Origin: Flavihumibacter rivuli
GTDB lineage: Bacteria; Bacteroidota; Bacteroidia; Chitinophagales; Chitinophagaceae
Length of the DNA: 64,000 nucleotides
Reading direction: 5' to 3'
Assembly: GCF_018595685.2 (NCBI RefSeq)
Contig: NZ_CP092334.1
Location: forward strand, 3,748,001-3,812,000
Made by a program: the position numbers and the translations under genes. The notes below the pieces were generated by a model that saw only the letters and a list, made by a program, of their open reading frames with translations, was not told the DNA's origin and ran no database searches. The first letter of the stretch is position 1. Each line of letters begins with the position of its first letter. Shown here piece by piece: positions 16,382-24,480 of the stretch.

Positions 16382-18625
16382 ATGTATCTAAAGTTCCTCG
16401 CGCTGATCATGGTAATGATGACTGCTGGTTATGCCTACTCCCAAAACCTCCTTCTCGCAGAAGGGAAAAAAACTGGTTTCGGGTTGGTGTTGCCGGAGCG
16501 CCCAACTGCATATGAAGAAAAGGCTGCTAAGGTTTTTGCTGACTATTTCCAAAAGGTGACCGGGGCTTCCATTCCAATGGTCCCCAAAAAGCAGCACCAT
16601 CAGGCCATGGTCATCAGTATTGGCCATACCAAATACCTGGATAATCCCAGCACTTTCTCAACTCCAGAGTCTTTTCGCATCAGGACAAAGCCTGGAAGGT
16701 TATTGATCGAAGGCGAAGGAAGGGGAGTGGTGTTTGCGGTCTATCATTTTATTGAACAATACCTCGGATGCCGGAAGTATGACCAGGGACCTGCGTTGGT
16801 AATGCCCAAGGATAAGCTTGAATTAACAGCCGGCCTGGATATACGAGAATCACCTGCATTTATCTACCGGGAAGCCTATTTCCCGATCATGGCAGATGAG
16901 GAATACCGCGATTGGCATCGCCTCCATCGCCTTGATGACCATTGGGGCTTATGGGGCCATAGTTTTGAACAACTTCTCCCTGCAGCAGACTATTTCAGGG
17001 ATCATCCGGAATATTTTGCCCTGACAGGTAAGGGACGCAATCCCGCACAACTTTGCTTGTCTAACGAAGCTGTTTTCAGGATTATTAAGAAAGTACTCGC
17101 CGAAAGAATCGCTGCCTGGCCTGATGCCAGGTATTGGTCTATCAGTCCCAATGATTCACCGATCTATTGCGAGTGTGAACAATGTAGTAAAACCGATGCA
17201 AAAGAGGGAGGCCCGCAGGGGTCATTAGTGAACTTTGTGAATCGTCTGGCGGCTGCCTTTCCCGGGCATCAGTTCTCCACACTGGCCTATACGTATAGCG
17301 CCCATCCCACCCGGCAACTCAAACCGGCAAGGAATGTTTCCATCATGCTAAGCAGCATTGACGCTTTGAGGACCTATCCCTTTTACCAGGAACCAACTGC
17401 CCGGCCTTTCTGCAAGGACCTGGAAGGTTGGAAGGAAAAGACACCTAATATTTTTGTCTGGGATTACTGCACCCAGTTCACCAACTACCTCTCACCATTT
17501 CCGAACCTTTACTGTTTGCAACCCAATTATAAGTACCTGCAGGAGAAAGGTGTGAAAGGCGTTTTCGCACAGGGCAGCGGGGCCGATCATAGTGACCTGG
17601 CCGAATTAAAGGCCTATTTGATCGCGAGGCTGTTATGGCAGCCCAGTGTCCTGGTTGATTCCATCGTACATGATTTCCTGGAGGGCTACTATGGCAAGGC
17701 TGGTTTATTCATCCAGCAATACCTCGAGCAAATGGATAATGCCCTCATTGAGACGAAGGCCGCGCTTGATATCTACGGTAACCCGGTGAATGAGGTCGGC
17801 AGGTTCCTCTCCCCGGCCAGAATGGAAGACTATAGTCATATCCTTGATAAGGCAGAGGCAGCAGTAGAACAGGAGCCCCAGCATTTGGAAAGGGTATTGA
17901 GACTGAGGCTGTCTCTGGATTACGCTTCCTTCCAGCAGGCGCGTTTCTATGGGCGGGAAAAGCATGGCATCTTCCAAAAGGCAACTGGCGGTGAGTGGCA
18001 GGTAAGGGAAGGATTCAGGGACAGGTATGATAAGTTCATCAAAAGATGTGGGGCAGAAGGAGTGAGTATGATGAATGAGGACGGCAAGGATTTGCAAGCC
18101 TACCAAAGGGAATGGTCTTCCATTTTCAATGGTGGGGTCAGGCCCAACCTTGCCTACCGGGCAGGAGTGCAACTGGAGCGTCCCCATATTCCGGATTATG
18201 CAGCTGCCAGTGCCGGGATATTGGTAGATGGCAATAATGGTTTTGATGATTTCAGTTACAACTGGCTTTGCTTCAATAATGAACCACTCCAGGCGACCCT
18301 CGATATGGGTGAAGTGAAAACAGTGGATCGTATTGCCCTTGGTTTTCTCGAAGATCCCAGGCATTGGTTCTTCCTTCCTTCAACCATCTCGGTTTGGGTT
18401 TCGGTCAATGGAAAGGACTTCGAACCGGCAGGTGAAATGAAGCATGGACTTCCCGAGCAGGAGGGCTATGCAATAAGGCGGAAGGAAGTACAGTTCTCCT
18501 TAAAGGAAAGCGTGCCAGCCAGGTACGTAAAAGTGATCGCCCTGCCCCAGCCTGAACTGCCCATTTGGCGCCAGCACAAAAAACGCAAGGCGATGCTGGC
18601 TTGCGATGAGGTATGGGTTAATTAA
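16382..18625 (+). CDS. Exported DUF4838 glycosidase-like protein with C-terminal discoidin-like domain
   Basis: 747 residues from ATG 16382, which opens a signal peptide (ending AYAYSQ). Residues about 30-140 resemble the alpha-glucuronidase/GH20 N-terminal alpha-beta domain (VVFAVYHFIEQYLGCRKY). Residues about 180-460 form the DUF4838 domain with its typical SPNDSPIYCECEQC segment and VWDYC. The last 150 residues look like an F5/8 type C (discoidin) carbohydrate-binding sandwich (ARYVKVIALP). DUF4838 is a TIM-barrel family linked to polysaccharide breakdown but without an assigned reaction. As fifth gene of the operon it occupies the place that a processing hydrolase or deacetylase takes in Pga/Pel/Alg systems, so it may trim the exported polymer. 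Confidence 0.8.
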   Translation: MYLKFLALIMVMMTAGYAYSQNLLLAEGKKTGFGLVLPERPTAYEEKAAKVFADYFQKVTGASIPMVPKKQHHQAMVISIGHTKYLDNPSTFSTPESFRIRTKPGRLLIEGEGRGVVFAVYHFIEQYLGCRKYDQGPALVMPKDKLELTAGLDIRESPAFIYREAYFPIMADEEYRDWHRLHRLDDHWGLWGHSFEQLLPAADYFRDHPEYFALTGKGRNPAQLCLSNEAVFRIIKKVLAERIAAWPDARYWSISPNDSPIYCECEQCSKTDAKEGGPQGSLVNFVNRLAAAFPGHQFSTLAYTYSAHPTRQLKPARNVSIMLSSIDALRTYPFYQEPTARPFCKDLEGWKEKTPNIFVWDYCTQFTNYLSPFPNLYCLQPNYKYLQEKGVKGVFAQGSGADHSDLAELKAYLIARLLWQPSVLVDSIVHDFLEGYYGKAGLFIQQYLEQMDNALIETKAALDIYGNPVNEVGRFLSPARMEDYSHILDKAEAAVEQEPQHLERVLRLRLSLDYASFQQARFYGREKHGIFQKATGGEWQVREGFRDRYDKFIKRCGAEGVSMMNEDGKDLQAYQREWSSIFNGGVRPNLAYRAGVQLERPHIPDYAAASAGILVDGNNGFDDFSYNWLCFNNEPLQATLDMGEVKTVDRIALGFLEDPRHWFFLPSTISVWVSVNGKDFEPAGEMKHGLPEQEGYAIRRKEVQFSLKESVPARYVKVIALPQPELPIWRQHKKRKAMLACDEVWVN

Positions 18626-18645
18626 CTGCCCTGCCCTTTACCTGA

Positions 18646-19893
18646 TTATAAGGTGCCGATGACGGTTGCAATGGCAAATGCCAATACCGAGACGATCAGT
18701 CCATACATGAAGATATTGTATGAGATCCTGAGGTAGTGGTATTTTTTGGCCAACACCTTTCCCAGGTAATAGATATCCTTGATCATGCTGCCATAGAGAT
18801 AATCTGAGTCGTTCATCATCTCCTTCATGGCCCATTCATAATCCGGTAATTCCATTTTGAAGAAGTTTCCAAAGAACAAAAGGTTGATCTTCTTCATCCG
18901 GATATCTTCCTGTGTAAAATATCCTTTGTTGACATTGGGCCTTGTCGCCCTAATGGCAAAGATCACTGCACTCAGGCAGACGGTAGCCAGGAGACTGGTG
19001 GGTATGATGAACTGGGGATAATATTGCAGTTTTCCCAGCAGTACGGAAACCAGGATGGACAATACAATGGTGTTTACTGATATCATGATATTGGCCTTTG
19101 AATCTGCCATCTGGCTAAGGCTTACATGATTGTCACTCATGATCCTGAACATGGTGGCGATACCCCTTTCTGTCCTCGATTCTTTCTTTTGCTTGGGTTT
19201 ATTGTCCGGGCCATTGCTATCGGGGCTCTTTCCCAGTGCCTCAATGACCTCTGCTGTTTTCTCGGGATTGTATTCAGGCAACTTCCCGGCTGTTACTGCT
19301 TCATTCTTTTCAACCAATCGCTTCAGGTGTTCCTGCTTCACCGGCTCCAGGTGGGTGCGTGCATATTCCGTGAAGTAGGAGTGTTTTTGCAGGAAGGCAA
19401 TATTGTTTTTTCGCCAGTCCTTTTTACTGATATCCTTACCAAAGACCAGTATCCACTCCTTCCTTAATAGTTTGTGTTCTGTAGAAAATTCAGTAGTGCC
19501 CAGGTGATAGAGGTCGGCGTCGCAAATGATCTCCTCGATGGTTGATTTTGGCGACTGCGGCATTTGGGTGGCCAGGATGCAGGCGCTAACCTTGTCGATC
19601 AGCGGATCAGGAATATTCCTGGCATGCAGGAATGCCCTCGCGATTTCCACGCTTGCCTGTTCATGGCCTTCATATTGGCGGCTATAGCCGGTATCATGGA
19701 ACCAGGCGGCCAACATCAATGCGGTCCTGTCTTCCTCTGTCAAAGTGTAATGGGATGCAATGGTACGGGCAGCCTCTACCACCCCTACAGTGTGGTGGAG
19801 GTCATGGAATTGATAGGCTGATGGTACCTGGTCATTGAACAATTGCTTTACGTACTGCTCAGCCAATGCAATTAAGGAGTGATTTGCTTCCAT
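18646..19893 (-). CDS. HD phosphohydrolase domain fused to a Pycsar-effector-like (DUF5706) membrane domain
   Basis: 415 residues. The N-terminal 200 residues form an HD domain with metal ligands His34, His66-Asp67, His77 and Asp125/Asp127 (AAWFHDTGYSRQYEGHEQA). After a charged linker (about 215-240), residues 243-415 match the Pycsar effector family: MSDNHVSLSQMADSKANIM then helices 269-287, 295-315 and 392-412. Known Pycsar effectors of this type (PycTM) damage the membrane when a phage-triggered cyclase makes cCMP or cUMP. Here no cyclase gene is adjacent; the HD domain could degrade the signal nucleotide in cis. HD-DUF5706 fusions occur in Bacteroidota, often alone, so defence is only a possibility. 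Convergent with the DUF4838 gene (20-base gap). Confidence 0.8.
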   Translation of the reverse strand: MEANHSLIALAEQYVKQLFNDQVPSAYQFHDLHHTVGVVEAARTIASHYTLTEEDRTALMLAAWFHDTGYSRQYEGHEQASVEIARAFLHARNIPDPLIDKVSACILATQMPQSPKSTIEEIICDADLYHLGTTEFSTEHKLLRKEWILVFGKDISKKDWRKNNIAFLQKHSYFTEYARTHLEPVKQEHLKRLVEKNEAVTAGKLPEYNPEKTAEVIEALGKSPDSNGPDNKPKQKKESRTERGIATMFRIMSDNHVSLSQMADSKANIMISVNTIVLSILVSVLLGKLQYYPQFIIPTSLLATVCLSAVIFAIRATRPNVNKGYFTQEDIRMKKINLLFFGNFFKMELPDYEWAMKEMMNDSDYLYGSMIKDIYYLGKVLAKKYHYLRISYNIFMYGLIVSVLAFAIATVIGTL

Positions 19894-19953
19894 TCTGCCG
19901 TATTATCGGCTAAATTTACACAATAAAGGATTGTTTCAAAGTCCCTGTATAAA

Positions 19954-20796
19954 ATGCTTATAAAACCAAGAATGCTATTCTTCCACCTGCTGGGCATATT
20001 GGGTCTTTCGTTTACTTCCTGTAACCGACTGGATTCTTTGGCCTTTGTGCCAGCTATTCCTGGTTATGGGGAGAAGCCGTTAAGGACTGTATTGCTCAAG
20101 AAGCCGCTTCGTGAGATCTCAGGGATCACCTATGCGAGTCCCGGAAAGTTGGTGGGCATCAATGATGAGGATGGGGTGCTTTTTACTATTGATGCCAATA
20201 CCGGTCAGTTCACTGAACAGGAGTTTGGTAAGGAAGGTGATTATGAAGATATCGTAGCAGTAGGGGAACACTATTATGTGCTGAAGAGCAATGGTAATAT
20301 CCACAAGATCGATTCCCGATCAGGAAAAGAGGTGAAGGTAATAAAGGGTGACTTCGATAAGTTCACAGAGTTTGAGAGTCTATGTTATGACAGCAGGAGC
20401 CGGCAACTTTTAATGATCTGCAAGACCTGCGGTGCCAATGCGCCTTATGTTAATATATGGCGGGTGGATCTTACTGCTGATGCCATCATCAGCCAACCCA
20501 TTGCCACTATTGCATGGAAGGAGATCAGGAGAATTGCCAAGAATGATGCACTGGAATGCCAGCCTTCTGCCGCAGCCTTCCATCCTGTTACCAATGAACT
20601 GTATATCATCGCATCAATAGGTAAAGTACTATTGAGATGCAACGCGGCAGGTGAACCACTGGCTGTATATGGCATCAACCCTGATATCTTTCCCCAGCCT
20701 GAAGGGATCGCATTCGGCCCTGATGGCGAAATGTACATCACCAACGAAGGAAGGCAATCAAAGGCCAGTCTCCTGGTATTTCCATACAGAAAATGA
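19954..20796 (+). CDS. SdiA-regulated-like beta-propeller lipoprotein
   Basis: 280 residues. A lipobox (LSFTSC, Cys near residue 23) marks an exported lipoprotein. The body is a beta-propeller of the SdiA-regulated family: REISGITYASPGKLVGINDEDG, FTEFESLCYD, ECQPSAAAFHPVTNELYI and PQPEGIAFGPDGEMYITNEG are blade-like repeats that mark each turn. The function of the family is unknown; a binding or phosphoesterase-like role has been guessed from its phytase-like fold. The metallophosphoesterase gene starts ten bases after its stop, so the two are probably one operon, which is compatible with a shared part in phosphate or phospholipid handling at the cell surface. That link is inference. Confidence 0.78.
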   Translation: MLIKPRMLFFHLLGILGLSFTSCNRLDSLAFVPAIPGYGEKPLRTVLLKKPLREISGITYASPGKLVGINDEDGVLFTIDANTGQFTEQEFGKEGDYEDIVAVGEHYYVLKSNGNIHKIDSRSGKEVKVIKGDFDKFTEFESLCYDSRSRQLLMICKTCGANAPYVNIWRVDLTADAIISQPIATIAWKEIRRIAKNDALECQPSAAAFHPVTNELYIIASIGKVLLRCNAAGEPLAVYGINPDIFPQPEGIAFGPDGEMYITNEGRQSKASLLVFPYRK

Positions 20797-20806
20797 CAAT
20801 TGATCT

Positions 20807-23800
20807 ATGAATGGTAAGGGTCGATGTAATTTATGGTATTGGTTAATAGTTCCCCTGCTATTGCTTTCTCCTTTTCTTTCCTTTGGGCAACAGGATAGTG
20901 TGGTGCAAAGGATCGTATTGGTTGGCGATGCCGGCGCGCTGGTCAAGGATGAACAACCTGTCATTACAGCCCTTGAGCAATCAGGACTTTTGCAACAACC
21001 GAATACTTCACTGATCTACCTGGGTGATAATATTTATCCCCTCGGGCTTCCGCCGATGAGTGATAAATCCTACGGCAGCAAGGAGCAAATATTGATCTGG
21101 CAGGCACTGGTCAGCAAACTTCCTGCTACCCAGGTATTCTTCGTGCCGGGTAACCATGATTGGGCAAAGGGCCGTTCCTATGGCGCACAGCAAGTCAACC
21201 GCCAGGCCAACCTCATCCGGTCCCTCCGGGATAGCTCCATTCGTTTCTTTCCTTCACCGGGTTGCCCCGGACCCGAAGTGGTGGAATTGTCTTCACAGGT
21301 TGCAGTGGTTTTCATGGATAGCCAATGGTGGCTGCAACAGGAAAATCGTCCGGGTTCCGAAAGCGATTGTGATTGCCAGTCGGAGGATGATGTTGCCTTG
21401 CGTTTGCAGGAGCTGGTATATCACTACCGTAATAAACTCTTGTTGTTCGTTACCCACCACCCCTTTCAATCCTATGGCATCCATGGGGGCTATTACAGGT
21501 TCAAGCAACATTTGTTTCCCCTCACCGACGCTTCCCCTAACGCTTATCTTCCGCTTCCATTGATTGGCTCCTTGTACCCTTTGGTAAGGGGTGGCTTCGG
21601 AAACATCCAGGACCTCAAGCATCCTTTGTATAAAGAGATGGTCCAAAGGATGGATACTATATTATCCACCCATCCTAATTGTCTCCGGCTGGCAGGCCAT
21701 GAACATAGCCTTCAGCATATCGAGAAGAATGGCCAGCATTATATTGTTAGCGGGGCAGGCATCCACCAGACCAGGGTCAGGAAGGGTGAGCATGCCCTTT
21801 TTGTAGATGAAGGACTTGGTTTTGGCGTGATCGAAGTGAGGAGCAATGGGAAGGTTGATCTTTCCTTTTATCGTCCCGGCATCCGGGAGCCATTGTACCA
21901 TGCAGGTCTTGCTGACCTGCCCCTCTATGTAAAAGATACCGTTCAGCAGGAAACTGTTCTCTTTCCCGATTCGATCGTAACAGTACCTGCGCCTTATTAT
22001 TCTGCGGGCAAGTTCAAGTCCCGCCTGCTGGGTGCCAATTACCGCAGCGAATGGTCGACACCCGTGAAGGTCCCGGTTTTGGATATAGGTCGTGAGAAAG
22101 GCGGGTTGGTCACCGGCCAGCGCGGCGGGGGCTTTCAATCCCGTTCCCTCCGGTTGATGGATAGTGCCGGTCGGGAGTATGTTATCCGCAGCATTGAAAA
22201 GTATCCCGATAAAACCCTGCCTGAAGAGTTCCGCCGCACTTTTGTAAAGGATGTGGTTACGGATGGAATCTCTGCGTCTTATCCGTTTGCGGCCCTTTCT
22301 GTTCCGGACTTTGCCAGGGCATTAGGCATACCCTATCTTCCGCCCCGGCTGGTTTATGTTCCGGACGACCCGCGTCTTGGTCCCAACAGAAAGGATTTTG
22401 CCGGTCATCTCTACCTTTTTGAGCCCCGTGAGCCGGAAGGTATGAAGAAGACCTATAGTTCCAGCAAGGTTATCGCTTCCATCGAAGAAGACAATGATAA
22501 CCTGGTTGACCAGCAGGCTGTATTGAAGGCCCGCTTATTGGATATGTTCCTCATGGATTTTGACCGGCATGAGGACCAATGGCGCTGGGGTGTACGGGGG
22601 GAGAAGGGAATGAAGGTCTATTTTCCGATCCCCAGGGACCGGGACCAGGTATTCTTTACCAACCAGGGAATTTTCCCAAGGATGTTCAGCCGGGATTGGG
22701 TGCAGCCCAAATTCCAGGGCTTCAGGGCCAGGGCAAGGAATATCAATACCTTTAATTTCAACGCCCGGTTCTTTGATCGCTCCTTCCTGAATGCGGTTGG
22801 CGAAAAGGATTGGAGAAAGGCTGTTGCCGACTTCCTGCCTGTTATAACAGATAGCCTTATTGACCAGGCTTTACTCCGCCAACCCAAAGAGATCAGCAGC
22901 CAGGCTGCTCCGGGCATTGCTGCAACCTTAAGGGAAAGGCGCCAATACTTTGAACAGGAAATGCTGGACTATTACCGCTTTCTCTCGAGGTCAGTCAGCA
23001 TTGCCGGCTCCGACAAACGGGAATGGTTTGAATTGGTTCGTAACGCCGATGGCAAGTTGCGGGTCAGGGTCTATCCGATCAGTAAATCCGGAAAGAAGAA
23101 GGATGCCATTTATGACCGGGAATTTGACCCTTCTGTCACCAGGGAAGTGAGGCTCTACGGCCTGGCTGGTGCAGACCATTTCCATCTCAGCGGCGATTTG
23201 TCTGCCGGGCCACTGGTACGCATTATCGGTGGCGGCGGCAGGGATACGGTAATAACAGCATTGGAGGGTAGTGGCCCAACCAAGGCCATTGCCTATATCA
23301 ACAAAAAGGACTCTGCGGTGGTAGATGGCGACAAAGGCCTGAGGGTAAAGCGCGTTGGGGCCTGGTTTCCCATGGACTTTGATCGTCGCACCTTTAAATA
23401 CAATGTTACTGCGCCACTGGTTTCCGTGGCCATTAACCCTGATGATGGCCTGTTCCTTGGTCTTGGCTTTAAGGCTACCCGGCATGCTTTCGCCAAGGAA
23501 CCCTTTAGTGCCCAGCACCAATTGCGCGGCAGCTATGCTGTTGCCACCGGGGCCTATAATTTTAACTACCGGCTGGACCTGGTGGACCTTATCGGCCGCC
23601 TCGACCTACGATTGCTGGCCAATTTCAGGGCGCCCAATAACACCCAGAACTTTTTTGGCTTTGGCAATGGTACCCAGTTCCCCAATAAGGGCAGCCAGAA
23701 AATTGACTATTACCGAAGCCGCTTTAATATCGTGGAAGGCGGCGCTTTGCTAAAGGCTGATCCCAGCCCTTCATTTTCCCTGCTGACCGGGCCTGTCTTC

Positions 23801-24457
23801 CAGCATTACTGGATCGATAGTACAGATAACAGGGGAAGGTTCATTACCAGTCCCGAAAGCGGCCTGGACCAGGTATCCCTGTACCGGCCCAAGACCTATA
23901 TGGGTTGGCAATTTCAGGCGGTGGTGGACAACCGGAACAATAAGGTGATACCGACGCGGGGGCTTTATTGGAATACCTTTATGAGATGGCTGGGAGGCTT
24001 GAACAAGGAAGCCTATGCTTTTGCCTATGGCCGTACGGACCTGAGCTGTTACACCAGTTTCAATGCAAAAGGGAACCTGGTCATAGCCGTGAGGTTAGGA
24101 GGCGGGTTCAATGCCGGGACTTATGAGTTTTTCAATGCCCAATACCTTGGAGGGCATGACAACCTGCGGGGTTTCAGGAAGTTTCGCTTTGCCGGGGAAA
24201 ACCAGTTTTACAATAATATAGACCTTCGCCTTAGGCTGGCGGACCTCAGGGGCTATATCCTTCCCCTGGCTACCGGCCTGGTATTATTCCATGATATCGG
24301 CCGTGTATGGTATCCCGGTGAATCATCCGGTATCTGGCACCGTGGGTATGGAGCAGGCTTGTGGTTTGCCCCTGCAGGCAGGTATGTTTTCACGGTCAGC
24401 TATGCGCTTTCAGATGACGGTGGCTTGCCTTTCCTATCCGCGGGTTTCCAGTTTTGA
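20807..24457 (+). CDS. Metallophosphoesterase fused to an Omp85/TamA-like outer-membrane beta-barrel
   Basis: 1216 residues with a signal peptide (ending FLSFG). Residues about 33-310 form a calcineurin-type metallophosphatase with every metal motif: Gly40-Asp41, Gly73-Asp74-Asn75, Gly115-Asn116-His117-Asp118, His217-His218 and Gly297-His298-Glu-His300. Residues about 370-800 are a mixed region with a kinase-like patch (LLDMFLMDFDRHEDQWRWG). The last 390 residues are a bacterial surface antigen (D15) barrel with the typical segment YLGGHDNLRGFRKFRFAG and terminal Phe. The enzyme is therefore probably held at the outer membrane facing the periplasm or outside. Substrate unknown; acid-phosphatase-like activity is a guess. 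Similar fusions exist in Bacteroidota but I know of no assigned role. Confidence 0.85.
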   Translation: MNGKGRCNLWYWLIVPLLLLSPFLSFGQQDSVVQRIVLVGDAGALVKDEQPVITALEQSGLLQQPNTSLIYLGDNIYPLGLPPMSDKSYGSKEQILIWQALVSKLPATQVFFVPGNHDWAKGRSYGAQQVNRQANLIRSLRDSSIRFFPSPGCPGPEVVELSSQVAVVFMDSQWWLQQENRPGSESDCDCQSEDDVALRLQELVYHYRNKLLLFVTHHPFQSYGIHGGYYRFKQHLFPLTDASPNAYLPLPLIGSLYPLVRGGFGNIQDLKHPLYKEMVQRMDTILSTHPNCLRLAGHEHSLQHIEKNGQHYIVSGAGIHQTRVRKGEHALFVDEGLGFGVIEVRSNGKVDLSFYRPGIREPLYHAGLADLPLYVKDTVQQETVLFPDSIVTVPAPYYSAGKFKSRLLGANYRSEWSTPVKVPVLDIGREKGGLVTGQRGGGFQSRSLRLMDSAGREYVIRSIEKYPDKTLPEEFRRTFVKDVVTDGISASYPFAALSVPDFARALGIPYLPPRLVYVPDDPRLGPNRKDFAGHLYLFEPREPEGMKKTYSSSKVIASIEEDNDNLVDQQAVLKARLLDMFLMDFDRHEDQWRWGVRGEKGMKVYFPIPRDRDQVFFTNQGIFPRMFSRDWVQPKFQGFRARARNINTFNFNARFFDRSFLNAVGEKDWRKAVADFLPVITDSLIDQALLRQPKEISSQAAPGIAATLRERRQYFEQEMLDYYRFLSRSVSIAGSDKREWFELVRNADGKLRVRVYPISKSGKKKDAIYDREFDPSVTREVRLYGLAGADHFHLSGDLSAGPLVRIIGGGGRDTVITALEGSGPTKAIAYINKKDSAVVDGDKGLRVKRVGAWFPMDFDRRTFKYNVTAPLVSVAINPDDGLFLGLGFKATRHAFAKEPFSAQHQLRGSYAVATGAYNFNYRLDLVDLIGRLDLRLLANFRAPNNTQNFFGFGNGTQFPNKGSQKIDYYRSRFNIVEGGALLKADPSPSFSLLTGPVFQHYWIDSTDNRGRFITSPESGLDQVSLYRPKTYMGWQFQAVVDNRNNKVIPTRGLYWNTFMRWLGGLNKEAYAFAYGRTDLSCYTSFNAKGNLVIAVRLGGGFNAGTYEFFNAQYLGGHDNLRGFRKFRFAGENQFYNNIDLRLRLADLRGYILPLATGLVLFHDIGRVWYPGESSGIWHRGYGAGLWFAPAGRYVFTVSYALSDDGGLPFLSAGFQF

Positions 24458-24480
24458 CATCGGGCCGGCAGGGCTCCCAG

